DNA from: Candidatus Poribacteria bacterium
Lineage (GTDB): Bacteria > Poribacteria > WGA-4E > WGA-3G
Direction: 5' to 3'
NCBI GenBank assembly: GCA_022823085.1
Contig: JAJDXV010000149.1
Location: forward strand, 1-45,815
Length of the DNA: 45,815 nt
Shown here: piece after piece, positions 16,556-23,883 of the stretch
How positions within the stretch are numbered: the first letter of the stretch is position 1
Layout of the letters: each line of letters begins with the position of its first letter
Made by a program: the position numbers and the translations under genes
The notes under the pieces: model-generated
Databases searched by the model: none
What the model was told of the DNA's origin: nothing
Seen by the model: the letters and a program-made list of their open reading frames with translations, nothing else

Positions 16556-17395
16556 ATGAATCGGCAATCCGAAACACACGAATCCAACGACGGCTTTCGG
16601 AGCTCTCCAATATTAAGTCGTACCAAAGTCCGGCTACACAATGTACTCTCCGAAACAGGACAAGCCTTCACGCTCTTTTTTCAGACGCTTGTCCAAATTT
16701 TCCGTCCACCTCTTCAGTTTGATTTGCTCATTAAGCAGTTACTACTGATCGGTGTTAACTCTTTGGCTGTTGTCATAGTCTCAGGGTTTTTCACAGGGAT
16801 GGTCTTAGGCGTTCAGGGGTACATCCAACTCAAACCCTACGCCGTGGAAGGCTCCGTCGCGAGATTTGTCTGTGTCTCAATTGTCAAAGAACTCGGACCG
16901 ATGATCACCGCATTCGTCCTTGCCGGACGGATCGGTGCCTCAATTACGGCTGAACTTTCAACGATGAAGGTGACAGAACAGATTGACGCACTTGAAGTAA
17001 TGGGGACAAACCCTGTCAAATATTTGGTTGTCCCGCGCTTCCTCGCCTGCACAATCATGTTACCGACGTTGACAATTTTCTCAACCTTTGCCGGTATTGG
17101 CGGCGGTTTTACCGCCGTTGTTACGCTCTTTGATGTTAACGGCTCTTTTTTTCTATTAGAAGCACAAAAGAATCTGTATGTCGGCAGTGTCCTGATTAGT
17201 TTGATTAAAGCGACTTCCTTCGGCATGGCGATTGCAGCAGTCGGCTGCTATAAGGGGTTTAGCATCTCGACTGCCGGGGGGGCTGAAGGTGTCGGGACAG
17301 CTACAACCGGTTCCGCCGTTATTTCGCTCATCACGATTCTTATTTTGGACTTCGTTTTAAACCACATCCTCTTTAACATCTTGGGATTGGTGTAA
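16556..17395 (+). CDS. mlaE: MlaE-type ABC transporter permease
   Basis: This is the inner-membrane permease of an MCE/Mla lipid transport system, 279 residues. The family signature is clear: MVLGVQGYIQLKPYAVEG, VKELGPMITAFVLAGRIGAS and AELSTMKVTEQIDALEVMGT, with several transmembrane segments (about 60-85, 150-175, 195-225, 240-278). The first 40 residues are hydrophilic and less conserved. The gene begins five bases after dnaB and is followed by the matching ATPase and substrate-binding genes, giving a complete E-F-D set. The system moves phospholipids between membranes; the direction is not determined from sequence. Confidence 0.93.
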   Translation: MNRQSETHESNDGFRSSPILSRTKVRLHNVLSETGQAFTLFFQTLVQIFRPPLQFDLLIKQLLLIGVNSLAVVIVSGFFTGMVLGVQGYIQLKPYAVEGSVARFVCVSIVKELGPMITAFVLAGRIGASITAELSTMKVTEQIDALEVMGTNPVKYLVVPRFLACTIMLPTLTIFSTFAGIGGGFTAVVTLFDVNGSFFLLEAQKNLYVGSVLISLIKATSFGMAIAAVGCYKGFSISTAGGAEGVGTATTGSAVISLITILILDFVLNHILFNILGLV

Positions 17396-17486
17396 CCGGA
17401 CAGTCGCAGGGGAACTCCGCAGACTGCTAAAGGATCAATCCCACCGGATAAACAACTCCCTCTACCACGTCCTGTAGTCAAAAATC

Positions 17487-18266
17487 ATGATTTCAGTTAA
17501 GAATGTCAGCAAAAGTTTTGGAAAGAAAATAGTTTTAGACGGGTTAGACCTTGAGGTACCGCGCGGCGAGACTGTCGTTATTATGGGACGCAGCGGTACC
17601 GGCAAAAGCGTACTACTCAAACTTATCGCCGGACTGATTCCTGTCGATTCTGGTGAAATTTGGTTTGATGACACGGAAATATCGAAACTGAAAACCAAAC
17701 AGATGAATGTCCTCCGACAGAAAATCGGCATGCTGTTTCAGTCAGCCGCGCTCTTTGATTCAATGACTGTTGCAGAAAATGTGGCTTTCATGCTCAATCA
17801 GCATACAAACTATACCAAACAGCAAATGCTAAAGATCGTCGATGAGAAACTCGAACTTGTTGATTTGGAAGGCGTGCAGAGCTTGAGACCCGCTGAATTA
17901 AGCGGCGGGATGCGAAAACGGGTCGGACTCGCCCGGGCCCTTGCCTTTGATCCAGATGTCATTTTATACGATGAACCGACAACCGGACTCGATCCGGTTA
18001 CCTGCACAGAAATCAACCAACTCATCAGCGATTTACATGAACGCCTGCAAGTTACCTCGATCGTTGTAACACACGATATGCATAGTGCATTCAGTGTTGG
18101 CACCCTAATGGTGATGCTCCACGAAGGACGACAGATCGCACACGGAACACCTGACGAAATTATTAACATTGACGACCCCATTTTACAACAGTTTGTTCTC
18201 TTTGGAGCACCCGACCAGATTCTCAAAATGGAAAATCCTATTTTGAAAACGTATATTGGGAGATAG
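17487..18266 (+). CDS. mlaF: MlaF-type ABC transporter ATPase
   Basis: This ATPase powers MlaE. It carries Walker A GRSGTGKSVLLKL (about 34-46), the signature LSGGMRKRVGLARAL, Walker B VILYDEPTTGLD and the switch histidine in VVTHDMHS. The GMRKRV form of the signature is typical of the Mla/Ttg2A branch rather than generic importers. It is 259 residues long. A 91-base gap after mlaE holds nothing recognisable. The next gene starts immediately after the stop. Confidence 0.94.
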   Translation: MISVKNVSKSFGKKIVLDGLDLEVPRGETVVIMGRSGTGKSVLLKLIAGLIPVDSGEIWFDDTEISKLKTKQMNVLRQKIGMLFQSAALFDSMTVAENVAFMLNQHTNYTKQQMLKIVDEKLELVDLEGVQSLRPAELSGGMRKRVGLARALAFDPDVILYDEPTTGLDPVTCTEINQLISDLHERLQVTSIVVTHDMHSAFSVGTLMVMLHEGRQIAHGTPDEIINIDDPILQQFVLFGAPDQILKMENPILKTYIGR

Positions 18267-18267
18267 C

Positions 18268-19833
18268 ATGAATTTTTGGACAGCGTCTGTAAAAGTCGGT
18301 TTAATGATTCTCATTGCCATCATTTTATTGACAATACTTTTGACAAATGCCGAGAATTGGCCCTGGGCAACCGCTGGTGATGAGTTGACCTTCCAATTTC
18401 AATCTGTCAACGGCCTCTATGTCGGAGCCGGAGTCTACCTATCCGGTGTCCCCATCGGTAAAGTAACCGCTATTAAACTTCAACCCGACACAAATAACGT
18501 CCATATCACAGCGAAAGTCAAAAACGGCTTTAAGTGGCTACGTGAAGACTGTGGCGCCAGAATTTCTATGAACGGGTTCGTCGGCGAAATTTATATCGCT
18601 CTTGACAATGGCGCTATCGGGAACCCACCCTTAAAACCTGCAGACCTGCCGATTGTTGGCAAGGATCCAGTGAACGCCCTCGAACTGCTCGAACAGACAA
18701 GCGCAGGCATGACACAAGCTATTGAACTCACAACCGCTGCCAATGAAGTACTACAAGCGAACCAAGAATCTATTCAACTCGCCATCAAAGAAATTCGGGC
18801 AGTCGTCGCAACCACCGGCAAAACAATTGAGAAATTAAGTGTCGATTCTGAAGAAACCGTCAAAACCTTGACGCAACTCGCATTAGAAAACGATAAACGT
18901 TTCCAAGAGACACTCCTAAAGGTAAACAACCTGCTTGGGCAGTTGGAAGACGATTCACTCATGGTCAGTAGTCAGTTAAGCGATATTACCCGTGAAATCT
19001 TAAGGCTGCTGAACCAAAATTCACCGAAACTGAACACTATTTTTTCGGATGCCCGCGCAACAACATCAGAATTCCGACAAATCGCACAGAACTTTCGCAC
19101 AGACTTCAATATATTAGCAAACCAAGTTTCGACGCTCGTCACACAAGGGAGCGAGGCAATAAAAACAGGTGAAGCAAATATTACACCTGTCTTAAAGAAT
19201 CTACAGAGAACAACCGAGGCAGTCGCTTCGTTAGAGACAGAGGTCAGCCAACTCCTCACTGCGTTGAACGAAGGAGACGGTACTTTCGCGAAATTAATCA
19301 ATACGCCTGAACCGCTTGATGAGGTACGGAACACGCTACAAAACTTTAATAAAACAGCGAATGCCGTAACAGAACTCACACAACGCACCGAGCAGCAAAT
19401 CGGACGCTTTGAATCACCGCTCGAATTCGGATGGGATTATGAACTCCGCTATCTAAGCCTCGAAGAGCGACTTTACAACGAACTCGCGTTTACGCTATCA
19501 CCGCAATCAAACGCACATTATAGGATCGGCGTCGGCGTTCGCGACGAAACAGTTCGATTCGAAATTCAGTATGCACATAACGTGACGGACTATCTCAGAG
19601 CACGCGCGGGGTTCATGCGTTCCAGAGTTGGGGCAGGCATCGATTTATCGTTAGGGTCCCGACGCATAGGACTCAGCCTCGAAGGTGTCGGATTGACAAG
19701 CAGCGAACCCGAATTGAACACAGAAATCGCAATACGGTTTTTTCGATACGGACAACTCCTCCTCGGAGGCGAGAATTTGACCGGTGAACCACGCTGGACA
19801 ACCGGATTCCGTTTTTTCAACAGAGAATGGTAA
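18268..19833 (+). CDS. mlaD: MlaD-type MCE protein with beta-rich C-terminal extension, 521 aa
   Basis: This is the periplasmic lipid-binding part of the Mla system. Residues 7-27 form an N-terminal membrane anchor. The MCE domain spans about 37-115, with VNGLYVGAGVYLSGVPIGKV. A long helical, coiled-coil-prone region follows (about 130-380). The last 130 residues differ: alternating short beta strands (YRIGVGVRDETVRFEIQYAH; GFMRSRVGAGIDLSLGSRRI) ending TTGFRFFNREW, which resembles half of an outer-membrane barrel. I choose the ATG at 18268, since GGGAG lies just upstream; a TTG at 18256 overlaps mlaF. Usual MlaD proteins are about 150-300 residues. Confidence 0.9.
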   Translation: MNFWTASVKVGLMILIAIILLTILLTNAENWPWATAGDELTFQFQSVNGLYVGAGVYLSGVPIGKVTAIKLQPDTNNVHITAKVKNGFKWLREDCGARISMNGFVGEIYIALDNGAIGNPPLKPADLPIVGKDPVNALELLEQTSAGMTQAIELTTAANEVLQANQESIQLAIKEIRAVVATTGKTIEKLSVDSEETVKTLTQLALENDKRFQETLLKVNNLLGQLEDDSLMVSSQLSDITREILRLLNQNSPKLNTIFSDARATTSEFRQIAQNFRTDFNILANQVSTLVTQGSEAIKTGEANITPVLKNLQRTTEAVASLETEVSQLLTALNEGDGTFAKLINTPEPLDEVRNTLQNFNKTANAVTELTQRTEQQIGRFESPLEFGWDYELRYLSLEERLYNELAFTLSPQSNAHYRIGVGVRDETVRFEIQYAHNVTDYLRARAGFMRSRVGAGIDLSLGSRRIGLSLEGVGLTSSEPELNTEIAIRFFRYGQLLLGGENLTGEPRWTTGFRFFNREW

Positions 19834-19857
19834 GATCAACAACGCCCAACCCTTATA

Positions 19858-19889
19858 GGGAACAATAAAAATGGGGAACAATAAAAATG
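19858..19889 (+). repeat. 16-bp tandem duplication containing the radA start region
   Basis: GGGAACAATAAAAATG occurs twice in a row (19858-19873 and 19874-19889). Each copy has a weak purine-rich site and an ATG. The copies are in different frames: the second ATG (19887) opens radA, while the first gives a short out-of-frame reading. A recent slippage event is the simplest explanation. Confidence 0.75.
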
Positions 19890-21251
19890 GCACGAGAAAA
19901 ACGTAAGTTCGTCTGTCAAGAGTGCGGATACACAACGCCAAAAACACTCGGACGCTGCCCGAATTGCAAAAGTTGGCAGAGTTTCGCCGAAGAAGTGGAA
20001 ACACTGATTACGCCGTCAAGGCATCGTGGGATCGGGCAGACATCTCGTGAACCTGAACCCATCTCCGAAATTACAGCAAGCGAGGTGGAACGCCACCTCA
20101 CTGGAATGGCAGAGTTTGACAGAGTACTCGGCGGCGGTATCGTACCAGGATCCGTCGTCCTTATCGGTGGCGACCCAGGCATCGGTAAATCTACACTCCT
20201 CCTCCAAGCCAGCGATGCCTTGAGCCGGAAGTATGGAGATGTACTCTATGTCTCCGGCGAGGAATCTGTCAGCCAGACAAAACTTAGAGCAACCCGACTC
20301 AGTGTTGCGTCCGACACACTCTATGTCCTCTGTGAAAATAACTTGGAAGAAATTGAAAAACATATTGAAACGCAAAAACCAAAAGTTGTCATCATCGATT
20401 CTATTCAATCCGTCTATTTATCGAGTATTCAATCCGCACCGGGGAGTGTCACCCAGATTCGCGAATGCACCGGACATCTCTTGATTTGTGCAAAGAATCG
20501 GAACATCCCCGTATTTCTGGTCGGACATGTGACCAAAGAGGGGATGATCGCCGGCCCACGTGTCTTAGAACACATGGTGGATACCGTCCTCTATTTTGAA
20601 GGCGAACGCCACCATATCTACCGTATCCTGCGAGCCATCAAAAACCGATTCGGTTCGACAAATGAAATCGGGATATTTGAAATGCGGAGCACCGGACTTA
20701 TAGATGTGATGAACCCATCAGAAATTTTTCTCAGCAACCGAGAAGAGCAGATTTCAGGTTCCGTCGTTGTCTCAAGCATGGAGGGCACCCGTCCTTTACT
20801 CATGGAGGTTCAGGCACTCGTCGTTCCTACCAATTACGGCAACCCACGTAATACCACAGCAGGCGTAGACCGGCAACGGATCGCGCTCCTGATCGCTGTC
20901 CTCAATAAGCGCGTAGGTATCAACGTCGGCGATTCCGATGTTTTCGTTAATGTTACCGGCGGATTACGTGTTGACGAACCCGGCATAGACCTCGGCGTCC
21001 TCATGGCAATATGCTCAAGTCATCGAGATATGCCGATAGATCGGAAAACTGTGATGGTCGGCGAAGTTGGACTCGGGGGCGAAATCCGTCCTGTAACACA
21101 CGTTGACAGACGCATCCGAGAAGCCGCAAAATTAGGGTTCACACGGGTGATGTTTCCTGAATACAACCGCAAAGGCTTAGATATCGATGTCGACATTGAA
21201 CTTGTCGGTGTTAGTGACGTTTATGACAGCCTAACGGCTTTAGGCGAATAA
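19887..21251 (+). CDS. radA: DNA repair protein RadA (Sms)
   Basis: RadA is a DnaB-like branch-migration helicase that helps process recombination intermediates. Cys10, 13, 24 and 27 (CQECGY...RCPNCKSW) form the N-terminal zinc finger. Walker A is GGDPGIGKST (94-103), and the diagnostic KNRFGSTNE motif follows. The C-terminal Lon-protease-like domain (about 285-454) includes VNVTGGLRVDEPGIDLGVL and VGEVGLGGEIRPV. The 454 residues are the usual length. The start is the second of two duplicated ATG contexts. It heads a gene order similar to Firmicutes: radA, PIN/TRAM, ispD, ispF, cysS. Confidence 0.96.
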   Translation: MAREKRKFVCQECGYTTPKTLGRCPNCKSWQSFAEEVETLITPSRHRGIGQTSREPEPISEITASEVERHLTGMAEFDRVLGGGIVPGSVVLIGGDPGIGKSTLLLQASDALSRKYGDVLYVSGEESVSQTKLRATRLSVASDTLYVLCENNLEEIEKHIETQKPKVVIIDSIQSVYLSSIQSAPGSVTQIRECTGHLLICAKNRNIPVFLVGHVTKEGMIAGPRVLEHMVDTVLYFEGERHHIYRILRAIKNRFGSTNEIGIFEMRSTGLIDVMNPSEIFLSNREEQISGSVVVSSMEGTRPLLMEVQALVVPTNYGNPRNTTAGVDRQRIALLIAVLNKRVGINVGDSDVFVNVTGGLRVDEPGIDLGVLMAICSSHRDMPIDRKTVMVGEVGLGGEIRPVTHVDRRIREAAKLGFTRVMFPEYNRKGLDIDVDIELVGVSDVYDSLTALGE

Positions 21252-21309
21252 CAAGCGTTTTTATTCATACATCTCTCACCACACACCGCTTCTCTTATCT
21301 AAACGAAAA

Positions 21310-21411
21310 GGGTGTGTAAACATACTAACAGCGTTACCCTGTCGGAGCACGCTAAGACAAACCTATCCGTTTTCAAAAAAAACAATACGCTGCCAAACAC
21401 TTTACACACCC
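21310..21411. mobile_element. MITE-like element, 102 bp, with 11-bp inverted ends and 10-bp flanking duplication
   Basis: GGGTGTGTAAA (21310-21320) and TTTACACACCC (21401-21411) are exact inverted ends. TAAACGAAAA flanks them on both sides (21300-21309 and 21412-21421). The 80-base interior is non-coding. The GTGTGTAAA-type end and a duplication of about 8-10 bases recall IS256-family elements, but that link is from memory and unproven. It lies between radA and the PIN/TRAM gene, six bases upstream of the -35 box of the promoter at 21428. Confidence 0.78.
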
Positions 21412-21427
21412 TAAACGAAAACCAAAT

Positions 21428-21456
21428 TTGATTAATTTTTCGGAAAATGTTATTAT
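21428..21456 (+). promoter_or_regulatory. Candidate promoter of the PIN/TRAM-ispD-ispF unit
   Basis: TTGATT (21428-21433) and TATTAT (21451-21456) are 17 bases apart, and further A/T-rich sequence follows. The start would be near 21463, about 60 bases before the ATG at 21524. The MITE-like element ends just upstream. Confidence 0.5.
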
Positions 21457-21523
21457 ATCATATAAAGCATGGGGAATTAATAAATCAAAATCCAAACGAC
21501 TATTGTCTTTATAAGGATACAAA

Positions 21524-22555
21524 ATGCAAGTTTGGGGTATTCGTCTCTTTTTTATCGTCGCAAGTGCGGCAAGTTGTTATATTATCTATGATGGTGCCCC
21601 GTTGGTCACACTCATTGGACTCATCGCATCACTTCTCCTTGTCGGTGCAGAGCTCTGCTTACAAGTGTCAATCCTGCGTGGTGTTATAGCCAGTTTGATA
21701 GGGCTCTCTATCGGCCTATTAATTTCGATCGGTATACTACATCTTTTTTCTCAATTAGATAACAACCTTAAAGTGATAATTGCGCTCGGTATAAGTTACA
21801 TCGGTCTTGTAACAGGCTACCGGCTTTCTATAACAATACCTCTGTCGCCGGTTCTCGGATCGGATAGCCCTGCTGAAAATGCAGAGGGCACCGCGGGAAA
21901 AGCGAAAAATAACTTTAAAATTTTAGACACAAGTGTTATAATTGATGGTAGGATTCTTGAAATCTGCCAGACAAAGTTTATTGAAGGGACACTTGTTATC
22001 CCGCGTTTTGTTCTTAATGAATTGCAGCATATCGCAGATTCTACGGAACCGCTGCGCCGAAATAAGGGACGACGCGGTTTTGACATCCTGCGCGCACTTC
22101 AGAACAACCCAGCACTTGAGGTCGAAATCACTGAGGAAGAAGTACCACATCTACCAGAAGTGGACGCGAAATTAGTTCATCTCGCGCAAAAACTGGACGC
22201 TACAATCATAACAAACGATCTAAATCTCAATAAAGTCGCTGAATTGCAGAATGTAAAGGGTCTTAATATCAATGAACTTTCAAATGCTGTTCGCCCTGTT
22301 GTAATTGCCGGTGAAGTGATCCAAGTATTGCTTCTCAAAGAAGGCAAAGAACCGAACCAAGGGGTCGGTTACCTTGATGACGGCACTATGGTCATCGTTG
22401 AAGAAGGGAAGCCGTACATCGGCCAAACGCTTAACGTTGAGGTAACGCAGATGTTACGCACGAGTGCCGGACAGATGATCTTCACACGGATAAAAGAAAA
22501 TGAAGTGGACATTGATGAACAGCAAGATATGCGCCCTTATTCCCGCAGCTGGTAA
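21524..22555 (+). CDS. PIN and TRAM domain membrane protein (YacL-like)
   Basis: The first 110 residues hold four hydrophobic segments (about 5-22, 25-42, 50-72, 78-98). A PIN nuclease-like domain follows (about 125-250), with acidic residues in ILDTSVIIDGRILEI, RFVLNELQHIADS and ATIITNDLNLNKVAEL. The C-terminus is a TRAM-type RNA-binding strand set (about 285-335, QGVGYLDDGTMVIVEEGKPY then IGQTLNVEVTQML). The order matches Bacillus YacL, and its neighbours radA, ispD and ispF agree. A role as a membrane-anchored ribonuclease is likely from the fold but unproven. An AAGGAT ribosome binding site precedes the ATG. Its 3' end overlaps the ispD start. Confidence 0.9.
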   Translation: MQVWGIRLFFIVASAASCYIIYDGAPLVTLIGLIASLLLVGAELCLQVSILRGVIASLIGLSIGLLISIGILHLFSQLDNNLKVIIALGISYIGLVTGYRLSITIPLSPVLGSDSPAENAEGTAGKAKNNFKILDTSVIIDGRILEICQTKFIEGTLVIPRFVLNELQHIADSTEPLRRNKGRRGFDILRALQNNPALEVEITEEEVPHLPEVDAKLVHLAQKLDATIITNDLNLNKVAELQNVKGLNINELSNAVRPVVIAGEVIQVLLLKEGKEPNQGVGYLDDGTMVIVEEGKPYIGQTLNVEVTQMLRTSAGQMIFTRIKENEVDIDEQQDMRPYSRSW

Positions 22556-23216
22556 AGGCAGCCGAATGGGCAATTCGGTCAAAAAACCGTACCTAAAACT
22601 GGCACAGAAACCGATTTTAGCCCATACAATTCAGCGGTTTGAAGAAAATACAGTTGTGGATGCAATCTTCGTCGTTGTCAACAATGATGATTTCAGTGAT
22701 TGCCGAACGAAGGTCTTGGAACCCTATACATTTACAAAAGTACAAGAACTTGTCACAGGTGGCGAGACGCGACAGAGGTCGGTCTATAATGCGTTACGCG
22801 CCCTATCGGCGGACACCGATTTTGTCGTCGTGCATGATGGCGTGCGTCCTTTTGTAACCGACAAGACAATTTCTGCTTGTCTGACTGCCGCTGACGAGTG
22901 GGGAGCTGCTGTCGCCGCTGTCCCCGTCAAAGATACAATTAAAATCGCTGACGAGAACGCTTTCATTGTAGAAACACCCGTCCGCGAACGCCTCTGGGCA
23001 GTCCAGACACCGCAGGTCTTTCGGAAACCTCTGTTAGAGGAAGCACATCAGATCGCGCAGACACAACAACTCACGGCAACCGATGATGCCGCACTTGTTG
23101 AGCAACTCGGATTTCCTGTGAAGTTAGTCATGGGTAGTTACGCAAATTTGAAGATAACGACACCCGAAGATTTACAAGTCGCTGAAGTACTGCTTCGAGA
23201 TCCGACGCAGTGGTAG
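22515..23216 (+). CDS. ispD: 2-C-methyl-D-erythritol 4-phosphate cytidylyltransferase
   Basis: IspD joins CTP to methylerythritol phosphate in the MEP isoprenoid pathway. The nucleotide-binding motif is CALIPAAGKGSRMGNSVKKP, followed by VVHDGVRPFV (metal and substrate binding), and the segments VKDTIKIADE, LWAVQTPQVF and ATDDAALVE match the family. I use the ATG at 22515 (MNSKICALIP), which gives the usual short lead-in. An in-frame ATG at 22500 would add five residues, and neither has a strong ribosome binding site. It overlaps the PIN/TRAM gene by about 40 bases, suggesting coupling, and is followed by ispF. Confidence 0.94.
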   Translation: MNSKICALIPAAGKGSRMGNSVKKPYLKLAQKPILAHTIQRFEENTVVDAIFVVVNNDDFSDCRTKVLEPYTFTKVQELVTGGETRQRSVYNALRALSADTDFVVVHDGVRPFVTDKTISACLTAADEWGAAVAAVPVKDTIKIADENAFIVETPVRERLWAVQTPQVFRKPLLEEAHQIAQTQQLTATDDAALVEQLGFPVKLVMGSYANLKITTPEDLQVAEVLLRDPTQW

Positions 23217-23261
23217 GTGTTCTCTCTCTGGTGCCGTTTTATACTTGCCAAACGAGTCTCT

Positions 23262-23744
23262 ATGCAAAAAATGCGAGTCGGAATCGGGTACGACGTTCAC
23301 CGGTTGGTCGAAAATCGAAGATTAGTTTTGGGTGGTGTTGAAATTCCATATCACTTGGGGTTGTTAGGGCATTCCGATGCCGATGTCCTCACACACGCAA
23401 TCGTAGACGCAATTTTAGGCGCAGCTGCACTCGGTGATATCGGAATCCATTTCCCTGACACCGATGTACGCTATAAGGGTATGGACAGCTTCGTTTTTCT
23501 AAGCGATACCGTCCTGAAAATTACGGAACGCGGCTACCGAATCGAAAATATAGATAGCACAGTCGTCGCACAACGCCCGAAATTGGCACCTTACATCTCA
23601 CAGATGCGAAAAAGACTCGCCAAAACACTTGAAATCGACGTAGCACAAGTAAACATTAAAGCAACGACAGCAGAAGAATTAGGGGTCGTCGGAGAGGGTA
23701 AGGCAATTGTCGCCTACGCTACCGTCTGCCTTTCTCAGCAGTAG
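23262..23744 (+). CDS. ispF: 2-C-methyl-D-erythritol 2,4-cyclodiphosphate synthase
   Basis: IspF cyclises the CDP-methylerythritol phosphate product of the MEP pathway. The zinc-binding residues lie in GIGYDVHRLVENRRLVLGGV and HSDADVLTHAIVDAILGAAA, and the substrate motifs GDIGIHFPDTD and TTAEELGVVGEG are intact. From the ATG at 23262 the protein has 160 residues, the usual length. An in-frame GTG at 23217 immediately after the ispD stop would add 15 non-conserved residues. IspD and IspF act in the same pathway (steps 3 and 5); IspE is not present here. Confidence 0.95.
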   Translation: MQKMRVGIGYDVHRLVENRRLVLGGVEIPYHLGLLGHSDADVLTHAIVDAILGAAALGDIGIHFPDTDVRYKGMDSFVFLSDTVLKITERGYRIENIDSTVVAQRPKLAPYISQMRKRLAKTLEIDVAQVNIKATTAEELGVVGEGKAIVAYATVCLSQQ

Positions 23745-23799
23745 ACGTTTTTCGTTTCCTCTTTGTCTTTACAAACCGAGCCGACGACGAATTCAGCAT

Positions 23800-23883
23800 A
23801 AAATTAACCGAAAAACTGCCCGAAACGAAGTGGAGGGGTTTTGATTGGGCACTTTTTTAACTCAGGAACCTATAAGAAAAAAA
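23800..23883 (+). promoter_or_regulatory. Duplicated leader, copy A (upstream of cysS)
   Basis: The DNA from 23820 (CCGAAACGAAGTGGAGGGGT) to the cysS ATG closely matches 35603-35667 in front of the nuoI-like gene. One base of length differs, and there are about 10 mismatches in 64 positions. A weaker match extends back to about 23800. Both copies contain a TTG-initiated in-frame reading (LGTFLTQEPIRKKMK here) running without indels into the downstream gene. It could be a repeated leader, a small N-terminal extension or a mobile-repeat remnant. Confidence 0.6.
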
